Assembly: GCA_938005655.1 (NCBI GenBank)
Contig: CALLNA010000284.1
Location: 1-42,486 of the forward strand
DNA length: 42,486 nt
Source of the DNA: an uncultured Novosphingobium sp.
GTDB lineage: Bacteria; Pseudomonadota; Alphaproteobacteria; Sphingomonadales; Sphingomonadaceae
Direction of reading: 5' to 3'
Shown: positions 39,501-42,486 of the stretch, piece by piece
How the letters are laid out: each line of letters starts with the position of its first letter
Numbering within the stretch: position 1 is the stretch's first letter
Position numbers and translations under genes: made by a program
Notes under the pieces: generated by a model
What the model was told of the DNA's origin: nothing
Database searches by the model: none
What the model saw: the letters and a program-made list of their open reading frames with translations, nothing else

Positions 39501-42486
39501 TAGCCGAACCAGTAGTCATCGGTGATCAGCGAGCCGGTCGCATTGCCACCCGCATCGAGCGCATAACGCGTTGCGATCGAGCGCCGGATATTGCCCGCCG
39601 CATCGTACTTGTAGGTGATCCCCGGATTGGAGGAGTCGGCGGAGATCGTAAGGAGCCGGCCGAGCGCATCATAGGTCGCGCTCTGATTGATCCACACGTC
39701 TCCAAACGCGACCGTATAGGTGTTCATGTAATTATACGGATCGGAAAAATCGACTACCGTATAGCTACCTCCATTGAACAAAAGCTCACCGAGGCGATTT
39801 CCTATGGCATCGTAATAATAATAGCTCGATTTCTGCATCCAGTCGCTGGTAGTCAGGCTCCCACTGGTCGACACGACCGACTGCGCCAGCCCGGTATTGT
39901 ACCAGCCGTAAGCGGTGTTTCCGATGGAGCCGTACGACGTGCCGATCGTTCGGAGGGAGAGCCTGCCCGCGGCGTCGTAGGTGCTGGTGGTGACGACGCT
40001 TCCGAGGTCGCTCTTATAGACCTCGCGGGTATAGATATCGGTCTTGGTGGTGCTCGTCCGGGTGGTGCCCGAGTATCCGGTGGTTTCGGCCCATCCGCCG
40101 AGGTTGACGGCGTTGCCGCCGATGGAGGTGGTGAGCGCGCCGTCCCAGGTATAGGTGGTGGTGGTCGCCTGGCCGGCGAGATCGGTCTGGGTCGTGACCC
40201 GGCCGAGCGCGTCGTAGGTAGTCTTCTCCAGACTGGAATCGTAGCCGACGATCGGGTTTTCCCAGTGCGAGGTGTCGATCCACCCGTAGTAGCCGTCGTA
40301 ATAGCCGCTATTGACCCAGACGGGCTCGCCGTAGATCGGCGAGATGACCTGGTTGTTGCCATGCTGTATTCTCTGCCCGAACTGATCGTACTTGTAGGTA
40401 TCGATGAGCCGGGTGGAATCGCCGGATATGTCGGTGGTGCGGTTGTGCTTGACCTCGATGAGCCGGCCGAGCTTGTTGTAGGTGCGCTCCTCCTGGTGGA
40501 GGTTGGTTGAGATAGCGGCGTTGTAAAGCTCGTCGCGGATCACCCGGGCGTCGCCGAGCCGGTCGTAGAGGACCTGCTTCTTGCCGCCGTCGGCGTGGAA
40601 CTCGGTCGCGATCAGGCTCTGGGAACCGTCGTAGCCGGTCGAGCCGAGGATCGCGTAGGTGGTGAGATTGCCGGTATTGGCCGCCTTGCTGGTCGCGCCG
40701 GCGGCATTGCTGCCGGTCTTGGCGTAGTTGGCGCCGCCGGCCCCCTCGCTGGCGTCACGCGTGGCGACGAGGCGGCCGCCGAGATCGTAGTAGTAGTCCT
40801 CGCTGGGCTTGACCCAATAGACCGCGCCGGTCTCGTCGGTGATCTCGACCGCGGGGCTCTCGGCCCTCAGCTTCCGGCCCATGGTGTTGTAGGTGTAGGT
40901 GACCGTGTTGCCGAGCGCGTTGGTCTCGGCCGCGATCTCGCCGAACGCGTTGTAGCTGCGATAGGTGTTGAGCGTCTGGCCCGTGACCATGCTCGAGAGG
41001 TCGCGGCCCTCCTCGATCACCTGGATTGCCTGACCCCGACCGTCATAGAGCGTCCAGGTGCCGTTGACGTCGGCATTGCCGACCGCGGCGAGCGCTGAGG
41101 CGAAGGTAGTGGAACTCGAGAACGCCGCGCCCGCCGAGACGATCATCCCGGTCTGGTTGCCGTTCTTGTCGTAGGCGAACACCTTCCACACGCCGCCGTC
41201 GGTTCCGGCGCCGGCATTGGTCGCGATCAAGCGTCCGGCGGCGTCGTAGCGGTTCTCGGCCTGCCACATCACGCCCGAGGCGTTGCTGCCCGTGCCCTGG
41301 CGCGTGACCTGGTCGAAGGCATTGTATTCGAAGCTGGCGAAGTCGATCCTGGTCAGCGTGCCGCCGACCGTACTGTAGACGCTCCGGGTCAGCGCCCGCC
41401 CGGCGAGGTCGTAGGTCGTCCCCTGCGCTTCGACGACCGTGGTCGTGGCGTTTGAGGAAAGCGTGTTGTCGACATTGACGAGGCGGTCGTAAGCCTGCTT
41501 CTTCAAGCGGCCTGCGGCGTCGTAGTAGAAGTAGGTTACATTCATCTCGGCGTTGCAGGTCGCAAGGAGCCGGCCGCCTTCGCCGTAGCGGTTGAATGTG
41601 TTGCGGTCGTCCACGTTATACGTACCGCCCCAGCCATGCTGGATAATATTCACAAGGTCACCCAGGGAGTCGTAAGTGTAGCTCGTGATCGGCTCCACCA
41701 ACTCGCCATTCGCATCGTAGTATTTGCCTCGTCCCTCCCAAGTGAGGCGGCCGGTAGAGTCATAGTTGTATCTCGCCGTCTCGACCCCGGCGATGGTCTT
41801 CGCCGTGACCTGGCCGAGCGCGTTGTAGGTGTATTCAATCACCGAGTCAGTGGTGCCCGCTGCGCTCAAGGCGCCGGTGCTCGCGTTCACGCTCCAGGCC
41901 GCAACGTTCCGGCGGATCTCCCTGGTGCGGTTGCCGGCAAGGTCGTACTCGAAGTCGGTGATCCGGTCGGCGGCGTCGGTCGCGACCGATGGCACCATGC
42001 CGAGGCCGGGCGAGCCGGTGTAGCGCGTCGCATAGCGAATCTCGCGGGTGACATTGCCCTCGGCGTCGTAGCTCCACTTGGTGAGGTACTGCTCGCCGTC
42101 GAGCTGGGCGATCTTGCGCCCCAGGCTGTCGTACCACGACCAAGTGACGGCACCGTTGGGATCGGTCGTCTTCACCACGTTGCCGTCGGCATCGTAGAGG
42201 TAGGTGGTGGTCAGCGCCTGGGCCGAGGCGCCTGCCCCGGCATTGGCGCCATAGGCCGAGCCGTTCCAGGACCCCGAGACGATGGCATCGGCCGCGCCGA
42301 CGACGCTGCTGGTTAGCAGGCGATTGAGGTTGTCGTAGGTGAACACGGTCTCGCGGTAGGCACCGGACGGCGGCACGGGCGGAGTGCCGCCAAGCGGCGG
42401 GGTGCCGGAGTAGCCGTTGCCCTCGTAGACCTTGGTGTCGACGAGGTTGCCGTTCGCATCGTAGGCATAGGCCGTGTAGACCCAGG
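36251..42486 (-). CDS. RHS/YD-repeat polymorphic toxin protein (N-terminus outside the window)
   Basis: At least 2078 residues; the frame stays open to the right edge, so the N-terminus is missing. From 42486 to about 38500 it encodes tandem YD repeats (YDALGR, YDAAGRL, YNALGQV and similar), which in RHS proteins form a hollow shell that encloses the toxin. Then come a LysM domain (38276-38419), a KKKGCGIGQ segment and a long hydrophobic Gly/Ala helix (about 38080-38170), two copies of a QGIG-ATG-QDKFSW motif, further helical Ala/Gly-rich regions, and a C-terminal HNH/AHH-like domain (36251-36565). The usual RHS core end (DPxGL type) is not evident. Composition shifts to lower GC toward the C-terminus, as expected for an exchanged toxin tip. 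The delivery route (type VI, TcC-like or wall-bound) cannot be told from this window. Confidence 0.92.
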   Translation of the reverse strand, partial: WVYTAYAYDANGNLVDTKVYEGNGYSGTPPLGGTPPVPPSGAYRETVFTYDNLNRLLTSSVVGAADAIVSGSWNGSAYGANAGAGASAQALTTTYLYDADGNVVKTTDPNGAVTWSWYDSLGRKIAQLDGEQYLTKWSYDAEGNVTREIRYATRYTGSPGLGMVPSVATDAADRITDFEYDLAGNRTREIRRNVAAWSVNASTGALSAAGTTDSVIEYTYNALGQVTAKTIAGVETARYNYDSTGRLTWEGRGKYYDANGELVEPITSYTYDSLGDLVNIIQHGWGGTYNVDDRNTFNRYGEGGRLLATCNAEMNVTYFYYDAAGRLKKQAYDRLVNVDNTLSSNATTTVVEAQGTTYDLAGRALTRSVYSTVGGTLTRIDFASFEYNAFDQVTRQGTGSNASGVMWQAENRYDAAGRLIATNAGAGTDGGVWKVFAYDKNGNQTGMIVSAGAAFSSSTTFASALAAVGNADVNGTWTLYDGRGQAIQVIEEGRDLSSMVTGQTLNTYRSYNAFGEIAAETNALGNTVTYTYNTMGRKLRAESPAVEITDETGAVYWVKPSEDYYYDLGGRLVATRDASEGAGGANYAKTGSNAAGATSKAANTGNLTTYAILGSTGYDGSQSLIATEFHADGGKKQVLYDRLGDARVIRDELYNAAISTNLHQEERTYNKLGRLIEVKHNRTTDISGDSTRLIDTYKYDQFGQRIQHGNNQVISPIYGEPVWVNSGYYDGYYGWIDTSHWENPIVGYDSSLEKTTYDALGRVTTQTDLAGQATTTTYTWDGALTTSIGGNAVNLGGWAETTGYSGTTRTSTTKTDIYTREVYKSDLGSVVTTSTYDAAGRLSLRTIGTSYGSIGNTAYGWYNTGLAQSVVSTSGSLTTSDWMQKSSYYYYDAIGNRLGELLFNGGSYTVVDFSDPYNYMNTYTVAFGDVWINQSATYDALGRLLTISADSSNPGITYKYDAAGNIRRSIATRYALDAGGNATGSLITDDYWFGYDSMNRLVVDKGALSGTHVVRGAGGQDIAYDALGQRASVARTDYAAGYYDPYVGYSPGSYHESREIYNYDGAGRLLEIRESQGVWTSETGYTGTPPAAASGATDGTQLSLFTYDLMGRQLTQNDYAGGTSAVYSRSAIYNASGQVTSETVSTAKYDATYRTDTTYTYTSSTGEYFLGAVASASAANYKNGAYQTTSSTTYAYAWRDGPLQSNIQYKPNPSATVQYTGLNYDVTGALMSAQITDGRPRTVTFRTNAEGQVIQRYEAAQSSSKWYGAYAPGYDMGYAGNTPHEYWYRFAGVEWGYSGNNGTTKVGAAASIADRRVTQGSGAFRNGSTVASSYADFAQSYDPLNSYSQGSAAGSYTVQRTGESLRSIASALWGDSSLWYKLAEANGLAAETNLVEGQRLTIPAGVIRNTYNANTFRPYNAAEAIGDVQPSVPIPVAPKKKGCGIGQIFLAIIAVAVAIVATAGIASVATGASFSSSLTATLTGGLAGLPGTAGTLTTVGAIGAGVGGAVVGSVVSQGIGIATGIQDKFSWGAVALAGIGGLVGGGVTAVFGQATSTGGALVRGMLTNSITQGIGVATGLQDKFSWAGVAAAGVGAGIGFQVGQGLAKGTGFFASGIGNEIASSGAAMLARAATRSAIEGSNFGDNILAELPDAIGSVVGRALGGAVAKETAAGHAPGLPGFEDIGEGIWINRAAIDKAVGNPANQIAETTGVASDRLLQLSAEAKRQSIIALAKSDPQIMRAVVLGATGSTASGGAISHLIGNDNFGYFDLDASADPRNGYAAGRLAANLLAEGSTDQGFVQAIHQLQELGENVAAWMSSPTTNDIQLSILSRALDRNRGDALIATIADAAAKEIDYRWDNGGRQAEAEVNRGFGGAALFGPLSAASAIVAPLVLGESLIGQAGAAFLAGGNGGIASRLMLDQDISARGYAMDGTISALTFGTVKGIGFAGSKLISSWTVAAESTLPEVTQLGGAYRNVKGLAGYEAHHVPANSISPLATEEGPSVAMLTEDHRLTASWGSSREARAYRQAQADLIAQGDFRGAQQMDIVDIQTRFGNKYDSGIQQMLDYSRTQRR
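37727..37771 (-). repeat. Pretoxin motif copy 2, QGIGVATGLQDKFSW
   Basis: This 15-residue motif, followed by a Gly/Ala-rich stretch, repeats the one at 37892-37936 with two conservative changes. The DNA has diverged more than the protein. Confidence 0.85.
37892..37936 (-). repeat. Pretoxin motif copy 1, QGIGIATGIQDKFSW
   Basis: First of two copies about 55 residues apart, each preceded by a V/N-S-V/I-S/T context and followed by a glycine-rich hydrophobic helix. It looks like an internal duplication in the region between LysM and toxin. Confidence 0.85.
38276..38419 (-). other. LysM domain inside the RHS protein
   Basis: A 48-residue LysM-like domain: YTVQRTGESLRSIASALWGD, WYKLAEANGL, and LVEGQRLTIP. 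It directly follows the YD-repeat shell. LysM usually binds peptidoglycan, so it may hold the protein on a cell wall. Confidence 0.85.

Noticed and set aside
40000..42486. Tandem YD-repeat DNA as a possible CRISPR or satellite array
   Set aside because: The periodicity is at protein level (YD repeats) with variable spacing and diverged DNA. There are no direct repeats with unique spacers.

Overview
The window is GC-rich DNA, densely packed with genes, from an alphaproteobacterium, most likely Sphingomonadales. This placement is an inference. It rests on the high GC third positions, the response regulator / FecR-LysM / CHASE2-kinase operon, the oxidative sugar-acid pathways, and the dispersed palindrome CCCCGGACTTGATCCGGGG that is abundant in such genomes. 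No rRNA, tRNA, CRISPR array or intact insertion sequence was seen.

Left part (195-10704): a secreted GH3 beta-glucosidase; a membrane GGDEF-EAL protein of cyclic-di-GMP metabolism; a small exported protein of unknown function; a three-gene signalling operon on the minus strand (OmpR-type regulator, periplasmic LysM-FecR protein, CHASE2 histidine kinase) joined by ATGA overlaps; and a 67-residue hypothetical protein.

Centre (10745-24442): two divergent operons leave a 55-base gap and together form a sugar catabolic locus. The minus operon has a FucP-like sugar permease, a ThuA-like exported protein, an SMP-30 lactonase, 2-dehydro-3-deoxygalactonokinase and KDPGal aldolase. The plus operon has an IlvD/Edd sugar-acid dehydratase, an unrecognised 95-residue protein, an exported GH2 beta-galactosidase-type enzyme, an alpha-ketoglutarate-semialdehyde dehydrogenase, an AraD1/GguC-type FAH-fold protein, an L-arabinose/D-galactose 1-dehydrogenase and a GntR/FadR regulator. 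Read together, the locus looks able to oxidise D-galactose and L-arabinose through a common upper route. Hexose would then leave by the De Ley-Doudoroff branch (kinase and aldolase) and pentose by a Weimberg-type branch (dehydratase and semialdehyde dehydrogenase).

Right-centre (24579-30806): five plus-strand genes, four of them starting within 4 bases of the preceding stop, look like an undescribed exopolysaccharide synthesis and secretion system. They are a BcsB-like periplasmic protein with one C-terminal anchor, a GT2 synthase with an N-terminal MshEN-like domain, a polytopic membrane protein, a response regulator with a degenerate GGDEF domain, and an outer-membrane beta-barrel. This is the strongest candidate for a new system in the window.

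Right part (30807-42486): an exported DUF5666-like/OmpA protein; a repeat-rich stretch with four REP-like palindromes and a decayed copy of a neighbouring gene's 3' end; a two-gene unit of an alpha/beta hydrolase and a PaaK/LuxE-like adenylating enzyme; then an AT-richer junction leading into a polymorphic toxin locus. That locus holds an immunity-type protein immediately after a giant RHS/YD-repeat protein, which carries an internal LysM domain and a C-terminal HNH/AHH-like toxin domain. The N-terminus of the RHS protein lies beyond the right edge.
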